Below are positions 40,612 to 52,047 of a stretch of DNA of 64,000 nt, in pieces; position 1 is the stretch's first letter, and each line of letters opens with the position of its first letter. Origin of the DNA: Staphylococcus sp. ACRSN (lineage in GTDB: Bacteria; Bacillota; Bacilli; Staphylococcales; Staphylococcaceae); assembly GCF_022346615.1 (NCBI RefSeq), contig NZ_JAKRNS010000003.1:229700-293699 (forward strand). Direction: 5' to 3'. The position numbers and the translations under genes were made by a program. The notes beneath the pieces are model-generated. The model was not told the origin of the DNA and did no database searches. It worked only from the letters and a program-made list of their open reading frames with translations.

Positions 40612-42003
40612 TTAAAATTTAGTTTTTTCAACTAAAAATGCTTCTAATTCTGAAATAGGCATACGTACTTGTTCCATAGTATCACGGTCACGTACTGTAA
40701 CTTGTTGATCTTCTAAAGAATCGAAATCAAATGTAATACAGTAAGGTGTTCCAATTTCATCTTGTCTTCTATAGCGTTTACCAATAGATTGTGATTCGTC
40801 AAAGTCTATAGAGAAGCTTGCACTTAATTCTTCAAAGACTTTAATTGCTTCACCAGATAATTTTTTGCTTAATGGTAACACTGCAGCTTTATATGGAGCA
40901 AGTGCAGGGTGGAAACGTAATACGGTTCTTGCATCTTTACTTCCTTCTACACCTTCTTCTTCATAAGCATCACATAAGAATGCAAGTGTAACACGGTCAG
41001 CACCTAATGATGGTTCGATACAATATGGAATATATTTTTCTCCAGTTTCTTGATCGTGGTATTGGAAATCTTCGCCAGAATGTTCACTATGTTTTTTCAA
41101 GTCGAAGTCAGTACGACTAGCGATACCCCATAGCTCACCCCAACCGAATGGGAAGCGATATTCAATATCAGTCGTTGCATTTGAATAATGTGATAATTCA
41201 TCATCATCGTGGTCACGTAATCGTGTATTTGCTTCACTTAATTTTAAATCTTTTAACCATTGGCTAGCGAAAGTCTTCCAATAGTTTTGCCATTCAATTT
41301 CTTCACCTGGTTTACAGAAGAATTCTAATTCCATCTGTTCGAATTCACGTGTTCTGAAAATAAAGTTACCTGGTGTAATTTCGTTTCTGAATGATTTACC
41401 AATCTGACCAATACCAAATGGTAATTTTTTACGCATTGTACGTTGAACGTTTTTATAGTTTACAAAGATACCTTGTGCTGTTTCTGGGCGTAAGAAAATT
41501 TCATTAGTTGAATCTTCGGTAACACCTTGGAATGTTTTAAACATCAAATTAAATTGACGAATATCAGTCCAATTTGCTGTACCACTAACTGGACAAACGA
41601 TGCCTTCTTCGTCTATGATGCGTTTCATTTCATCAAAACTTAAACCATCTGCAACGAAATTTTCGTCACCTTTTTCGTTGGCCATATAATCTTCGATGAT
41701 TTTATCGGCACGATATCGAATTTTACTGTCTTTGTTGTCAATCATCGGATCATTAAAGTTACCTAAATGTCCAGATGCTTCCCAAGTTTTTGGGTTCATT
41801 AAAATTGCTGCATCGATACCTACATTATATGGTGATTGTGTAATGAATTTTTGCCACCATGCTTTTTTAACATTGTTTTTTAATTCTACACCTAGCGGAC
41901 CGTAATCCCATGTGTTTGATAAACCACCATATATGTCACTACCTGGAAAAACGAAACCTCTATGCTTCGCTAATTGTACTATCGTTTCCATATCTTTTGC
42001 CAT
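40612..42003 (-). CDS. glyS: Glycyl-tRNA synthetase (single-chain, dimeric type)
   Basis: This 463-residue class II synthetase has [16 protein letters not shown] (motif 2 region), [13 protein letters not shown], and the C-terminal anticodon-binding domain. It is the eukaryote/archaea-like alpha2 form, not the GlyQ/GlyS pair found here in B. subtilis. The only protein gene in the window on the minus strand besides rpsT. Controlled by a T-box riboswitch in its leader. Confidence 0.98.
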   Translation of the reverse strand: MAKDMETIVQLAKHRGFVFPGSDIYGGLSNTWDYGPLGVELKNNVKKAWWQKFITQSPYNVGIDAAILMNPKTWEASGHLGNFNDPMIDNKDSKIRYRADKIIEDYMANEKGDENFVADGLSFDEMKRIIDEEGIVCPVSGTANWTDIRQFNLMFKTFQGVTEDSTNEIFLRPETAQGIFVNYKNVQRTMRKKLPFGIGQIGKSFRNEITPGNFIFRTREFEQMELEFFCKPGEEIEWQNYWKTFASQWLKDLKLSEANTRLRDHDDDELSHYSNATTDIEYRFPFGWGELWGIASRTDFDLKKHSEHSGEDFQYHDQETGEKYIPYCIEPSLGADRVTLAFLCDAYEEEGVEGSKDARTVLRFHPALAPYKAAVLPLSKKLSGEAIKVFEELSASFSIDFDESQSIGKRYRRQDEIGTPYCITFDFDSLEDQQVTVRDRDTMEQVRMPISELEAFLVEKTKF

Positions 42004-42242
42004 TTACAAAATACACTCCTTTTTTACATAAAAACGCCCCAAGACAAAGAAACAAGCTTATTGCTCATTTCTTTATCTTGGGACGAGTTAATCACTTTTA
42101 ATCACATAAATCCATGTGTTGATATGCTTGATTGTTGTTAACCCGCGGTTCCACCCAAATTAGTGTGTGCACTCGCTTTTAACTATAATTTAATTGTAGC
42201 CATTAACCATTGCTAAGCTCTCACTATCCTTAACTCGCTTTC
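42004..42242 (-). promoter_or_regulatory. T-box riboswitch leader of glyS
   Basis: On the minus strand the T-box core GGGTGGAACCGCGGGT lies at 42156-42141. The terminator is at 42085-42030 (CGTCCCAAGA with TCTTGGGGCG, then T run). Anti-termination would pair UUUGGG (42159-42154) with CCCAAG (42082-42077). About 60 nt, including a CACAT/ATGTG hairpin, separate the two, longer than usual. A GGC glycine codon at 42201-42199 is a candidate specifier. Uncharged tRNA-Gly should switch glyS on. Confidence 0.93.
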
Positions 42243-42248
42243 ATTACA

Positions 42249-42277
42249 ATTTTAATGTATTGCATGTTTATAAGCAA
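42249..42277 (-). promoter_or_regulatory. glyS promoter
   Basis: On the minus strand TTGCTT (42277-42272), 17 bases, TAAAAT (42254-42249). RNA would start near 42242, giving a 240-nt leader that fits a T-box. Confidence 0.8.
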
Positions 42278-42350
42278 GTAAATAGATGTATTTGTAGCAA
42301 TTTAAAATAGTATGTATAATTAAGAAGAATGAATGAAGGGGTGAAGACCT

Positions 42351-42974
42351 ATAGAACTGAGTAAGAGACAACAACAAATTGTTGAAATAGTGAAGAATAA
42401 CGGGCCAATTACTGGGGAACATATCGCAGAACGTTTGAGTTTGACAAGGGCAACGCTAAGACCAGATTTAGCAATTTTGACGATGTCTGGTATTTTAGAA
42501 GCAAGACCAAGGGTGGGATATTATTATTCTGGAAAACCTAAAAACAAACTAATTGCTGATGAATTAAAGCAGTATATAGTCAAGGACTATGCATCGCATC
42601 CTGTTGTTGTAAAAAACGAAATGTCTATTTATGATGCAATTTGCACTTTGTTTTTAGAAGATGTAAGTACATTATTTGTTATAAATAATAATGGTGATTT
42701 TGTCGGTGTATGTTCACGTAAAGATTTATTACGGGCATCTATGATTGGAGAAGACATTCATACAATGCCAGTTGATGTCATAATGACGCGTATGCCGAAT
42801 TTACACTTTGTCTTAGAAGATGAGCGTGTTATACATGCTGCTAACCTTATGATTGAAAAGGAAATAGATTCATTACCAATTGTGATGAAAAAAGAAAACG
42901 GGAAGTATGAAGTTAAAGGTAGAATTTCAAAAACTACTATCAATAAAATATTTGTATCATTATTTAATGAATAG
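42351..42974 (+). CDS. ccpN: CBS-domain transcriptional regulator CcpN-like, apparent ATA start
   Basis: This protein of about 207 residues has an N-terminal helix-turn-helix (SKRQQQIVEIVK, then GEHIAERLSLTRATLRPDLA) and two CBS domains. CcpN in B. subtilis represses gluconeogenic genes. The helix begins only if translation starts near 42351: an in-frame TGA lies at 42342-42344, and the first usable codons are ATA (42351) and CTG (42357), with ATG/GTG starts only further in (GTG 42390), which would cut the DNA-binding helix. AGGGG (42337-42341) is 9 nt from ATA. So a rare start codon is likely. It precedes the PPDK regulator. Confidence 0.85.
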   Translation: MELSKRQQQIVEIVKNNGPITGEHIAERLSLTRATLRPDLAILTMSGILEARPRVGYYYSGKPKNKLIADELKQYIVKDYASHPVVVKNEMSIYDAICTLFLEDVSTLFVINNNGDFVGVCSRKDLLRASMIGEDIHTMPVDVIMTRMPNLHFVLEDERVIHAANLMIEKEIDSLPIVMKKENGKYEVKGRISKTTINKIFVSLFNE

Positions 42975-42986
42975 GTGGTATTTATC

Positions 42987-43811
42987 ATGGAAAACATAAA
43001 AATCATTGTTGCATCAGATTCAGTAGGTGAAACAGCTGAACTTGTTGCAAGAGCATGTATTTCACAATTTAATCCCAATCAATGTGATAGTGAGATATAT
43101 AGATATCCGTATATAGAAGCACTAGAAAATGTAGATGAAGTTATACAAGTAGCACGTGATACAGAAGCAATTGTCGTATATACTTTAGTTAAACCAGAAA
43201 TAAGAAAATATATGGAAGCTAAACTTAGAGAATTCGAAATAAAATCAGTAGATATTATGGGACCGTTAATGAATATTCTGTTGGATAAAATTGATGAACA
43301 ACCTTATTTTGAACCTGGGTTAGTACATAGATTAGATGAAGCATACTTTAAAAAAATAGATGCAATAGAATTTGCTGTGAAATATGATGACGGGAAAGAT
43401 CCAAAAGGATTACCAAAAGCAGATATTGTTTTATTAGGTATTTCACGCACATCCAAAACACCATTATCTCAATATTTAGCACATAAGAGTTATAAAGTGA
43501 TGAATATTCCAATAGTTCCGGAAGTAACACCACCTGATGATTTATTTGAAATCGATCCGTCAAAATGTATCGCTTTAAAAATCAGCGAAGAAAAATTAAA
43601 TAAAATACGCAAGGAACGTTTAAAGCAATTAGGACTTGGAGATAGTGCAAGGTACGCAACAGAACAACGTATTGAGGAAGAATTAAATTATTTTCATGAA
43701 TTAGTAGATAAAATAGGTTGTCCAGTATTAGATGTATCTGATAAAGCTATTGAAGAAACAGCTAATAATATTATTAGCATAATTGAGCAAAATAGTTTCA
43801 AAAATGAATGA
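42987..43811 (+). CDS. Pyruvate, phosphate dikinase regulatory protein (DUF299)
   Basis: This 274-residue bifunctional kinase/phosphotransferase controls PPDK (or PEP synthase) by ADP-dependent phosphorylation. The N-terminal [18 protein letters not shown] and the P-loop-like [17 protein letters not shown] are diagnostic. ATG 42987 has AGGTGG upstream. It shares an operon with ccpN, which links both to gluconeogenesis. The target enzyme gene is not in this window. Confidence 0.92.
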   Translation: MENIKIIVASDSVGETAELVARACISQFNPNQCDSEIYRYPYIEALENVDEVIQVARDTEAIVVYTLVKPEIRKYMEAKLREFEIKSVDIMGPLMNILLDKIDEQPYFEPGLVHRLDEAYFKKIDAIEFAVKYDDGKDPKGLPKADIVLLGISRTSKTPLSQYLAHKSYKVMNIPIVPEVTPPDDLFEIDPSKCIALKISEEKLNKIRKERLKQLGLGDSARYATEQRIEEELNYFHELVDKIGCPVLDVSDKAIEETANNIISIIEQNSFKNE

Positions 43812-43854
43812 AAACATTTATAATATTATAATTAATGTTTAATAGGTGATATAT

Positions 43855-45639
43855 TTGCGAATTGATCAAGCAACAATTAATGAAATTAAAGATAAGACGG
43901 ACATACTTGATTTAGTAAGTGAGTATGTCAAATTAGAAAAAAGAGGGCGCAATTACATTGGTTTGTGTCCTTTTCATGATGAAAAGACACCTTCTTTTAC
44001 AGTTTCTGAAGATAAACAAATATGCCACTGTTTTGGTTGTAAAAAAGGTGGTAATGCTTTTCAATTTACCCAAGAAATAAAAGGTATTTCATTTACTGAA
44101 GCCGTTAAAGAACTTGGCGAACGTGTGAATATTAAAGTAGATACTGGTAATTCAAGTCAAGAGGGTAATGAAAATCATCAAGTTGCTTCAGATGACTTAA
44201 AGATGATTGAAATGCATGAGTTAATGCAAGAGTATTATCATTATGCGTTAAAGAAAACAGTTGAAGGTGAAGCGGCTTTAAACTATTTAAAAGAACGTGG
44301 ATTTACTGATGATTTAATTGATGCTAGAAAAATAGGTTATGCACCAAATAGCTCTCATTTTTGTCATGATTTTTTACAAAAAAAAGAATACGATATACAA
44401 CTTGCATACGAAGCGGGTCTATTATCAAGAAATGAAGAAAACTTCAGTTACTATGATAGATTTAGAGATAGGGTGATGTTCCCACTTACTAACGCACAAG
44501 GACGTACAGTGGGCTACTCAGGTAGAACATACACAAATCAAGAACCTAAGTATCTAAACAGTCCTGAAACTCCTATTTTTCAAAAGCGTAAATTACTTTA
44601 TAATGTTGATCATGCACGTAGAGTAATAAGAAAGCTTGATGAAATCATACTACTAGAAGGTTTTATGGATGTCATTAAATCGGATCAAGCAGGGCTAAAA
44701 CACGTTGTAGCAAGTATGGGGACTCAAATTTCTCAAGAACACATGGCTTTTATAAAAAAATTAACTTCAAATGTAACTTTAATGTTTGATGGTGATTTTG
44801 CAGGCAGCGAAGCAACTGTGAAAACGGGGCAAATGTTATTACAACAAGGACTTAATGTGTTTGTGGTGCAATTGCCTAAAGACATGGATCCTGATGAATA
44901 CATTAGAAAACATGGCGCAGATGCATTTAATTATTATGTTGAGCATGAAAAGAAATCATTTATTTTGTATAAAGTGCATCTACATCAAGATGAAATTGAA
45001 AATAATGACCTTGCTTATGAGCGTTACTTAAAAGAAATAACGAGTGACATTTCCTATGTGAAATCAACTATTCTCCGTAAAAAGATATTGCAAGAAGTAT
45101 CAGAATTGTTTAAAGTTAGCATGGATAGTCTAATTAATGAAGTAGGACACCAACAAGATTATAGTCAGCCCGAGTATTATCAATTACCGTCATTACCTCA
45201 ATTTAATAATTTGAATAGACAAGAAAAAGCAGAACGGGCGCTATTAAAACATTTTATGAATGATAAAGATATTTTTCTGAATTATCATCAGACACTTCAG
45301 TTTGAAGACTTTACAAATCAGTTTTTTAAGCGTATATTTAATGTTTTACATGAGTTTTACTCAGAAAATGATACGTTTAATATTAGTGATGTGTTACAGT
45401 ATATCGATTCCAATGAAATTAAAGAAGCATTGATATCATTAGATAACTATATGATTAATGAAGAACCTTATGAACATGAAATCGAAGATTATGTAAACAC
45501 AATTATATCTAATAGAAATGAAGAAACGATTGAATCACTTAATCATAAGCTCCGGGAGGCTTCAAAATTAGGTGATATTGAATTACAAAAATATTATTTA
45601 GAAAAAATTGTTAATTTCAATAAAAATAGAATGAGTTAA
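43855..45639 (+). CDS. dnaG: DNA primase
   Basis: This 594-residue primase makes RNA primers at the replication fork. It has a CHC2 zinc finger ([11 protein letters not shown] ... CHCFGC), TOPRIM core with LLEGFMDV and FDGDFAG, and a C-terminal helicase-interacting domain. TTG 43855 is the likely start, seven bases after AGGTGA's centre; GTG 43846 is inside the site. Followed by sigA as in the classic macromolecular synthesis operon, which normally includes rpsU; here rpsU lies 11 kb away. Confidence 0.96.
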   Translation: MRIDQATINEIKDKTDILDLVSEYVKLEKRGRNYIGLCPFHDEKTPSFTVSEDKQICHCFGCKKGGNAFQFTQEIKGISFTEAVKELGERVNIKVDTGNSSQEGNENHQVASDDLKMIEMHELMQEYYHYALKKTVEGEAALNYLKERGFTDDLIDARKIGYAPNSSHFCHDFLQKKEYDIQLAYEAGLLSRNEENFSYYDRFRDRVMFPLTNAQGRTVGYSGRTYTNQEPKYLNSPETPIFQKRKLLYNVDHARRVIRKLDEIILLEGFMDVIKSDQAGLKHVVASMGTQISQEHMAFIKKLTSNVTLMFDGDFAGSEATVKTGQMLLQQGLNVFVVQLPKDMDPDEYIRKHGADAFNYYVEHEKKSFILYKVHLHQDEIENNDLAYERYLKEITSDISYVKSTILRKKILQEVSELFKVSMDSLINEVGHQQDYSQPEYYQLPSLPQFNNLNRQEKAERALLKHFMNDKDIFLNYHQTLQFEDFTNQFFKRIFNVLHEFYSENDTFNISDVLQYIDSNEIKEALISLDNYMINEEPYEHEIEDYVNTIISNRNEETIESLNHKLREASKLGDIELQKYYLEKIVNFNKNRMS

Positions 45640-45674
45640 TTTTAAAAAATGAATATATTTGTATATTAATGCTA

Positions 45675-45703
45675 TTGACAACATGTATATTGAAGTATTA
45701 TTC
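45675..45703 (+). promoter_or_regulatory. Possible sigA promoter
   Basis: TTGACA (45675-45680), perfect -35, 17 bases, TTATTC (45698-45703), weak -10. The alternative -10 TATTAT has a short spacer of 15. sigA may also be read from dnaG. Confidence 0.5.
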
Positions 45704-45751
45704 TAAGTTAGTTTCATTAATTTTTTGTCTTTATAATATTTTAATATCTAG

Positions 45752-46885
<1,134 letters not shown>

Positions 46886-46891
46886 TTTTTT

Positions 46892-46925
46892 CAGCTCTTT
46901 TGTACATAGTACAAAAGAGCTTTTT
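46892..46925 (+). terminator. Terminator after sigA
   Basis: AGCTCTTTTGTAC (46892-46904) pairs with GTACAAAAGAGCT (46908-46920), loop ATA, then five T. Confidence 0.92.
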
Positions 46926-46953
46926 ACATATCATGTGAGGAGATTCAACTAAT

Positions 46954-47631
46954 ATGATTCCGTTAAATCAAAGATTAAAAAAGGTAAGTCAATATATTAA
47001 AGGTGATTATTTAGCAGATATAGGTTCTGACCATGCTTATTTACCAATTTATGCGATTGAAAACCAATTAGCGACGAAAGCAATTGCAGGGGAAGTAATC
47101 AAAGGGCCTTTTGAAGCTTCGAAAAGAAGTGTAGCTGAACACGTTCTAGGGAAAGTAATAGATGTGCGATTAGGAGACGGTCTGTCGGTACTCGATGATA
47201 TAAATGAAGTAACAGCTGTCACAATTTGTGGCATGGGTGGACCTCTTATTGCGAAAATTTTAAATGAAGGCCAAAGCAAATTAACTAATTCGCCAAGGTT
47301 GATTTTGCAAAGTAATGTACAATCAAGTGCAATCAGAAAGTTATTACCAAATTTACATTATACTATTGTGGCTGAAGAAATTTTTGAAGAAAAAGGTCAT
47401 ATTTATGAAATAATTGTTGCTGATTACAGTGAACAACCTGTATCTATGAACGAACAAGAATTGAAATTCGGCCCATATTTACTTGTCGAAAAAAATGCTA
47501 TATTTTATAAAAAATGGCAACATGAGCTTGAGTCACTTTATAAAATTAAACATAATTTAAATGAAACGCAACATGCTGAAAGATTGATAGAAATTAACGG
47601 TGAAATTAATTTAATTAATGAGGTGTTATAA
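46954..47631 (+). CDS. trmK: tRNA (adenine22-N1)-methyltransferase TrmK
   Basis: This 225-residue SAM methyltransferase forms m1A22 in tRNA. It has DIGSDHAYLPI as motif I and the family GMGGPLI segment, with a C-terminal coiled-coil. TrmK is essential in S. aureus according to published work (from memory). The ATG of the next gene follows directly after its stop. Confidence 0.94.
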   Translation: MIPLNQRLKKVSQYIKGDYLADIGSDHAYLPIYAIENQLATKAIAGEVIKGPFEASKRSVAEHVLGKVIDVRLGDGLSVLDDINEVTAVTICGMGGPLIAKILNEGQSKLTNSPRLILQSNVQSSAIRKLLPNLHYTIVAEEIFEEKGHIYEIIVADYSEQPVSMNEQELKFGPYLLVEKNAIFYKKWQHELESLYKIKHNLNETQHAERLIEINGEINLINEVL

Positions 47632-48735
47632 ATGAAAATCAGCGATTTATTACAAATTATTGATAAACATACCCCATTTGATACTGCGGAAAATTGGGAT
47701 AACGTTGGCCTGTTAATTGGAAATAAAAATGCTGAAATTACTGGTATTCTTACTGGATTGGATTGTACAGAACAGGTAGTTGATGAGGCTATAGATATAG
47801 GAGTAAACACGATTATTTGTCATCATCCACTTATTTTTAAAGGTGTCAAACAAATTATTCAACAAGATGGATATGGCGCTATAATTCATAAATTGATACG
47901 AAATGACATAAATCTTATTGCATTGCATACGAATTTAGATGTTTATCCCAAAGGTGTCAATGCTATGCTCGGCGATAAAATAGGTTTGCAAAATATGCAA
48001 ATACTCAATCCTGAAAAAACGACATATTACAAAGTGCAAGTGTTCATTCCAAGCAAGAACCTTCAAAATTTCAAGCAACAATTAAGTGACCATGGATTAG
48101 CTCAAGAAGGGGATTATGAATATTGTTTCTTTGAAAGTGAAGGAACTGGTCAATTTAAACCTGTAAACGGTGCTAAACCTTATTTAGGTGAAATAGATAA
48201 AATTGAATATGTGGATGAAATCAAATTAGAATTTATGATTGAAAAAAATCAAAAATCAATAACTATTGATTTAATAAAACAATTCCATCCATATGAAACG
48301 CCTGTTTATGATTTTATTCAATTAGAAAAAGAAGCTGGCTATGGTTTAGGAATGATTGGTAGTCTTGATCGACATTATTCTGTGACTGAATTTGTAAATC
48401 ATGTTAAGTCTAAATTGGATATGCCGAGCGTTCGTTTTACTGGTAACTTAGAAGATTCAATTAATAATGTGGCAATTATTGGTGGTTCGGGTATAGGTTT
48501 TGAATACGATGCAACTAGAAAAGGCGCAGATATATTTATAACTGGAGACATCAAACATCATGATGCCCTGGATGCGAAAATAGCAGGCCTTAATTTACTC
48601 GACATTAACCATTATAGTGAATATGTTATGAAGGAGGGTTTGAAATCTTTACTTGAGCAATGGTTAGGTGAAGCATCTTTACATGTCAATATCAATGTTT
48701 CGACAATTAACACAGATCCATTTACTTATTTGTAA
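47632..48735 (+). CDS. Nif3-like dinuclear metal center protein (YqfO family)
   Basis: This 367-residue protein has the Nif3/GTP cyclohydrolase type 2-like fold. ENWDNVGLLIG, CHHPLIF and a C-terminal GGSGIGF with TGDIKHHD supply metal ligands. A PII/CutA-like domain (about residues 125-230) is inserted in the middle. The biochemical role is uncertain; it lies with trmK in many Firmicutes. Confidence 0.87.
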   Translation: MKISDLLQIIDKHTPFDTAENWDNVGLLIGNKNAEITGILTGLDCTEQVVDEAIDIGVNTIICHHPLIFKGVKQIIQQDGYGAIIHKLIRNDINLIALHTNLDVYPKGVNAMLGDKIGLQNMQILNPEKTTYYKVQVFIPSKNLQNFKQQLSDHGLAQEGDYEYCFFESEGTGQFKPVNGAKPYLGEIDKIEYVDEIKLEFMIEKNQKSITIDLIKQFHPYETPVYDFIQLEKEAGYGLGMIGSLDRHYSVTEFVNHVKSKLDMPSVRFTGNLEDSINNVAIIGGSGIGFEYDATRKGADIFITGDIKHHDALDAKIAGLNLLDINHYSEYVMKEGLKSLLEQWLGEASLHVNINVSTINTDPFTYL

Positions 48736-48829
48736 CATGTATAGAACAATAGTATTTCGCATTAATGATTTGAATTATTAATACATGAGCAATATAAATG
48801 AAGTTTAATTCTTTATTTAATTAATTTTG

Positions 48830-48858
48830 TTCAAAATTATAGGTTAATGCTTTATAAT
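48830..48858 (+). promoter_or_regulatory. cshB promoter
   Basis: TTCAAA (48830-48835), 17 bases, TATAAT (48853-48858). It is 32 bases before the cshB ATG. Confidence 0.6.
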
Positions 48859-48889
48859 AGATAAGATGAAGATTTAAGGAGGCCAAGAC

Positions 48890-50230
48890 ATGGCGAATCA
48901 CCCATTTGAAAATTTTAAGTTAGAACCAAGTCTGATTGATGCTGTGAAGGATTTGAATTTCAATCAACCGACGGAAATTCAAACACGTGTAATACCAAAA
49001 ATTATTAAACAATCAAACTTGATAGGTCAATCGCAGACAGGTACTGGTAAATCACATGCCTTTTTATTACCTCTATTGCATAATATTGATGTTTCTATTA
49101 ATGAACCACAAGCAATTGTTGTTGCACCTACAAGAGAGTTGGCTCAACAATTATTTGATGTAGCTAGTCATTTAGCAAAATTTAAAGACCAAGTATCAGT
49201 AAAATTATTTATCGGCGGAACAGATATCGAAAAAGATAAGCAACGCGCTAAAAACCAACCTCAATTGGTAATAGGCACTCCAACAAGAATCAATGATCTT
49301 GCAAAACATGGAGATTTACATGTACATTTAGCATCTTATTTGGTAATTGATGAAGCTGATTTAATGATAGATTTAGGGTTAATGGAAGAAGTAGATCACA
49401 TTGCAATTAGATTAGATGAGTCTGCAAATATTGCAGTATTCAGTGCAACAATTCCAAAATCGTTACATCCATTTTTAACTAAATATCTAGAAAACCCTGA
49501 ATTTGTAGAGATTGAAAATACAAAGAAAAATAAAAAAAATATTGAATTTTATCTTATTCCAACAAAAGGAGAAGATAAAGTTGAAAAAACGTTACGTTTA
49601 ATCGATATATTAAACCCTTATTTAAGTATTGTTTTTTGTAATAGTAGAGAAAGTGCGGATGAATTAGCAGGGCAATTAAACGCATCTGGTATTAAAGTTG
49701 GTATGATACATGGTGGGTTAACACCAAGAGAACGTAAACAACAAATGAAACGTATTCGCAACCTCGAATTCCAATATGTTATCGCAAGTGATTTAGCATC
49801 AAGAGGTATTGACATTGAAGGCGTTAGTCATGTTATAAACTTTGATGTGCCAAATGATATTGACTTCTTTACTCACAGAGTAGGACGAACAGGTCGTGGT
49901 AATTATAAAGGTGTAGCCATTACACTTTACAGTCCAAATGAAGAAGAGAATATTAATTTGATAGAGCAACAAGGCTATCATTTTGAAAATGTTGATATCA
50001 AAAATGATGAATTAACTCCGATAAAAGCGCATAATACAAGACAATCTCGTAAAAATAAAGATGACCATTTAACAAATGAATTAAAATATAAAGTGAAAAG
50101 AAATAAGAAAAAAGTTAAACCAGGTTATAAAAAGAAATTCAAACGTGATTTAGATCAATTAAAACAAAAAGAACGTAGACAACATAGTAAACAACAGAAA
50201 AGACAAGATAGAAAAAATAGAAAGGGGTAA
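48890..50230 (+). CDS. cshB: DEAD-box RNA helicase CshB
   Basis: This 446-residue helicase has the Q motif, Walker A QSQTGTGKSHAF, PTRELAQ, DEADLMID, FSAT and HRVGRTGR. The C-terminus is a very basic, Lys/Arg-rich tail that probably binds RNA. CshB of B. subtilis acts in cold adaptation and ribosome assembly. AGGAGGCC lies before the ATG, and nfo follows after nine bases. Confidence 0.92.
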   Translation: MANHPFENFKLEPSLIDAVKDLNFNQPTEIQTRVIPKIIKQSNLIGQSQTGTGKSHAFLLPLLHNIDVSINEPQAIVVAPTRELAQQLFDVASHLAKFKDQVSVKLFIGGTDIEKDKQRAKNQPQLVIGTPTRINDLAKHGDLHVHLASYLVIDEADLMIDLGLMEEVDHIAIRLDESANIAVFSATIPKSLHPFLTKYLENPEFVEIENTKKNKKNIEFYLIPTKGEDKVEKTLRLIDILNPYLSIVFCNSRESADELAGQLNASGIKVGMIHGGLTPRERKQQMKRIRNLEFQYVIASDLASRGIDIEGVSHVINFDVPNDIDFFTHRVGRTGRGNYKGVAITLYSPNEEENINLIEQQGYHFENVDIKNDELTPIKAHNTRQSRKNKDDHLTNELKYKVKRNKKKVKPGYKKKFKRDLDQLKQKERRQHSKQQKRQDRKNRKG

Positions 50231-50238
50231 GTTAAATA

Positions 50239-51129
50239 ATGTTATTAGGTTCACATGTTTCTATGAATGGTAAAAAAATGTTACAGGGTTCTGCAGAAGA
50301 AGCAAGTAAATTAGGCGAATCTACTTTCATGATTTATACTGGCGCACCTCAAAATACAAGAAGAAAACCAATCGAAGAACTTAATATAGAAAAAGGGCAT
50401 GAAGTAATGCGAGAAAATGGATTATCTAATATCGTTGTTCATGCACCTTATATTATAAATATTGCAAATACGGTAAAGCCACATGTTTTTGAGTTAGGTG
50501 TAGAATTCTTACAGAGTGAGATTGAACGAACTCAAGCACTAGGTGCCAAAGATATTGTATTACATCCTGGTTCACATGTGGGCGAAGGTGCGGACGTAGG
50601 CATTAAGAAAATTATCGAAGGCCTTAATGAAGTGTTAACTAACGATAATGATGTAAGAATTGCTTTAGAAACAATGGCAGGAAAAGGTTCCGAAGTTGGA
50701 CGTAGTTTTGAGGAAATTGCTAAAATTATCGACGGTGTTCAACACAATGAAAGGTTATCAGTTTGTTTTGATACATGTCATACTCATGATGCTGGATACA
50801 ATGTACGTGAAGACTTTGATGGCGTATTAAACGAATTTGATAAAATTGTTGGCGTTGATAGAATTAAAGTCGTTCACGTGAATGACAGTAAAAATGATAT
50901 CGGAGCACATAAAGATAGACATGAAAATATAGGTTTTGGTTATATAGGTTTTGATGCACTCAATTATATTGTGCATCATAAAACGTTTGAAAATATACCA
51001 AAAATTTTAGAAACGCCTTTTGTTGGTGAAGATAAAAAAAATAAAAAACCTCCTTATAAACATGAAATTGAAATGCTAAAAAACCAAAAATTTGATGCTG
51101 ATTTAAAAAATAAAATAATGAGCGAATAA
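50239..51129 (+). CDS. nfo: Endonuclease IV (AP endonuclease)
   Basis: This 296-residue TIM-barrel enzyme cuts DNA at abasic sites in base excision repair. The zinc-binding motifs [17 protein letters not shown] and HVNDSK are all intact. AAAGGGGTAAG sits before the ATG. Last gene of the cshB-nfo unit. Confidence 0.97.
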   Translation: MLLGSHVSMNGKKMLQGSAEEASKLGESTFMIYTGAPQNTRRKPIEELNIEKGHEVMRENGLSNIVVHAPYIINIANTVKPHVFELGVEFLQSEIERTQALGAKDIVLHPGSHVGEGADVGIKKIIEGLNEVLTNDNDVRIALETMAGKGSEVGRSFEEIAKIIDGVQHNERLSVCFDTCHTHDAGYNVREDFDGVLNEFDKIVGVDRIKVVHVNDSKNDIGAHKDRHENIGFGYIGFDALNYIVHHKTFENIPKILETPFVGEDKKNKKPPYKHEIEMLKNQKFDADLKNKIMSE

Positions 51130-51136
51130 TAAAACT

Positions 51137-51208
51137 AACTACCTTTAAGAATGAATGATGCAAAGTATCTTACTTCGTATCATAAGTTATAAGTAAAGGT
51201 AGTTTTTT
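51137..51208 (+). terminator. Long hairpin terminator after nfo
   Basis: AACTACCTTTA (51137-51147) pairs with TAAAGGTAGTT (51194-51204), followed by six T. The 46-base interior forms a further stem (ATGAT with ATCAT, GTA with TAC), so it is unusually long. Confidence 0.85.
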
Positions 51209-51230
51209 AATTCGTAAACATTACTATTTA
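51208..51230 (+). promoter_or_regulatory. Zur box overlapping the mreA promoter
   Basis: A 23-base near-palindrome with left half TCGTAA (51212-51217) and right half ATTAC (51220-51224), flanked by TAAT and ATTTA. It matches the published Bacillus/Staphylococcus Zur consensus (7-1-7 TCGTAAT-N-ATTACGA core with flanks) at all but three positions. It abuts the -35, as expected for zinc repression of this zinc-import operon. Confidence 0.75.
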
Positions 51231-51255
51231 CATAATGTTTTACACGTTGTATAGT
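51227..51255 (+). promoter_or_regulatory. mreA-mreB-zur promoter
   Basis: TTTACA (51227-51232), 17 bases, TATAGT (51250-51255). The first four bases of the -35 lie within the Zur box. The leader to ATG 51274 is only about 12 nt. Confidence 0.75.
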
Positions 51256-51273
51256 ATAGAGCGAGGTGAAAAC

Positions 51274-52047
51274 ATGTCTACTCCTGTATTTGAATTAAAT
51301 AATATCGATTACTATTTTGACAATAAACATGTATTAGAAAATATCAATATAAAAATTAACCGAGGCGAATTTTTAGCAATCGTCGGACCTAACGGAGCAG
51401 GGAAGTCTACATTATTAAAAATTATTCTAGGTTTGTTACCTATTCAAAAAGGTAAAATTTTTGTTGATGGCATAGATTATAATGGAAAACAATCTATGCT
51501 AAAAATCAGCTATGTCTCTCAAAAGGCACAAGCATTTAAATCTGGATTCCCTGCAAGCGTAAAAGAAGTTGTTTTAAGTGGTTTAACTAAAAGAAAAAAA
51601 TTATTTCAGCGTTTTAATAAATCGGATGAAGCGAAGGTAAAAGCTGTATTAAAACGTTTGAACATTTCAAACTTAATCGATAAAAATATTGCTGAATTGT
51701 CTGGTGGACAACAACAACGTGTATTAATCGCACGCGCTTTAATTAGTGAACCCTCTGTATTAATCTTAGATGAGCCGACAAATGGTATAGATGCGAAACA
51801 TGTAAATGAATTTTATGAAACATTGCATCGTTTAAAACAAGAAGGTGTAACGATCATATTAGTCACACATGATATTGGTGTTGTTGCAGATACTGCAACC
51901 GAGGTCGCATGTTTAAATAAACATCTTCACTTCCATGGTTCTACTGAAGAATTTAAATCTTTAGATGAAGTAGAAATCTCCAAAATTTATGGTCATCCTA
52001 TTCAATTTGTAGATCACCAGCATAATAGGGAGTGTTGTTCATCATGA
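51274..52047 (+). CDS. mreA: Metal (zinc) ABC transporter ATP-binding protein
   Basis: This 257-residue ABC ATPase has Walker A GPNGAGKST, signature LSGGQQQR and Walker B VLILDEPTNGID. It is of the ZnuC/AdcC type. Ribosome site GAGGTGAA precedes ATG 51274. With mreB and zur it forms the S. aureus-type operon; no substrate-binding lipoprotein gene is in the operon, so it must be encoded elsewhere. Confidence 0.9.
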   Translation: MSTPVFELNNIDYYFDNKHVLENINIKINRGEFLAIVGPNGAGKSTLLKIILGLLPIQKGKIFVDGIDYNGKQSMLKISYVSQKAQAFKSGFPASVKEVVLSGLTKRKKLFQRFNKSDEAKVKAVLKRLNISNLIDKNIAELSGGQQQRVLIARALISEPSVLILDEPTNGIDAKHVNEFYETLHRLKQEGVTIILVTHDIGVVADTATEVACLNKHLHFHGSTEEFKSLDEVEISKIYGHPIQFVDHQHNRECCSS

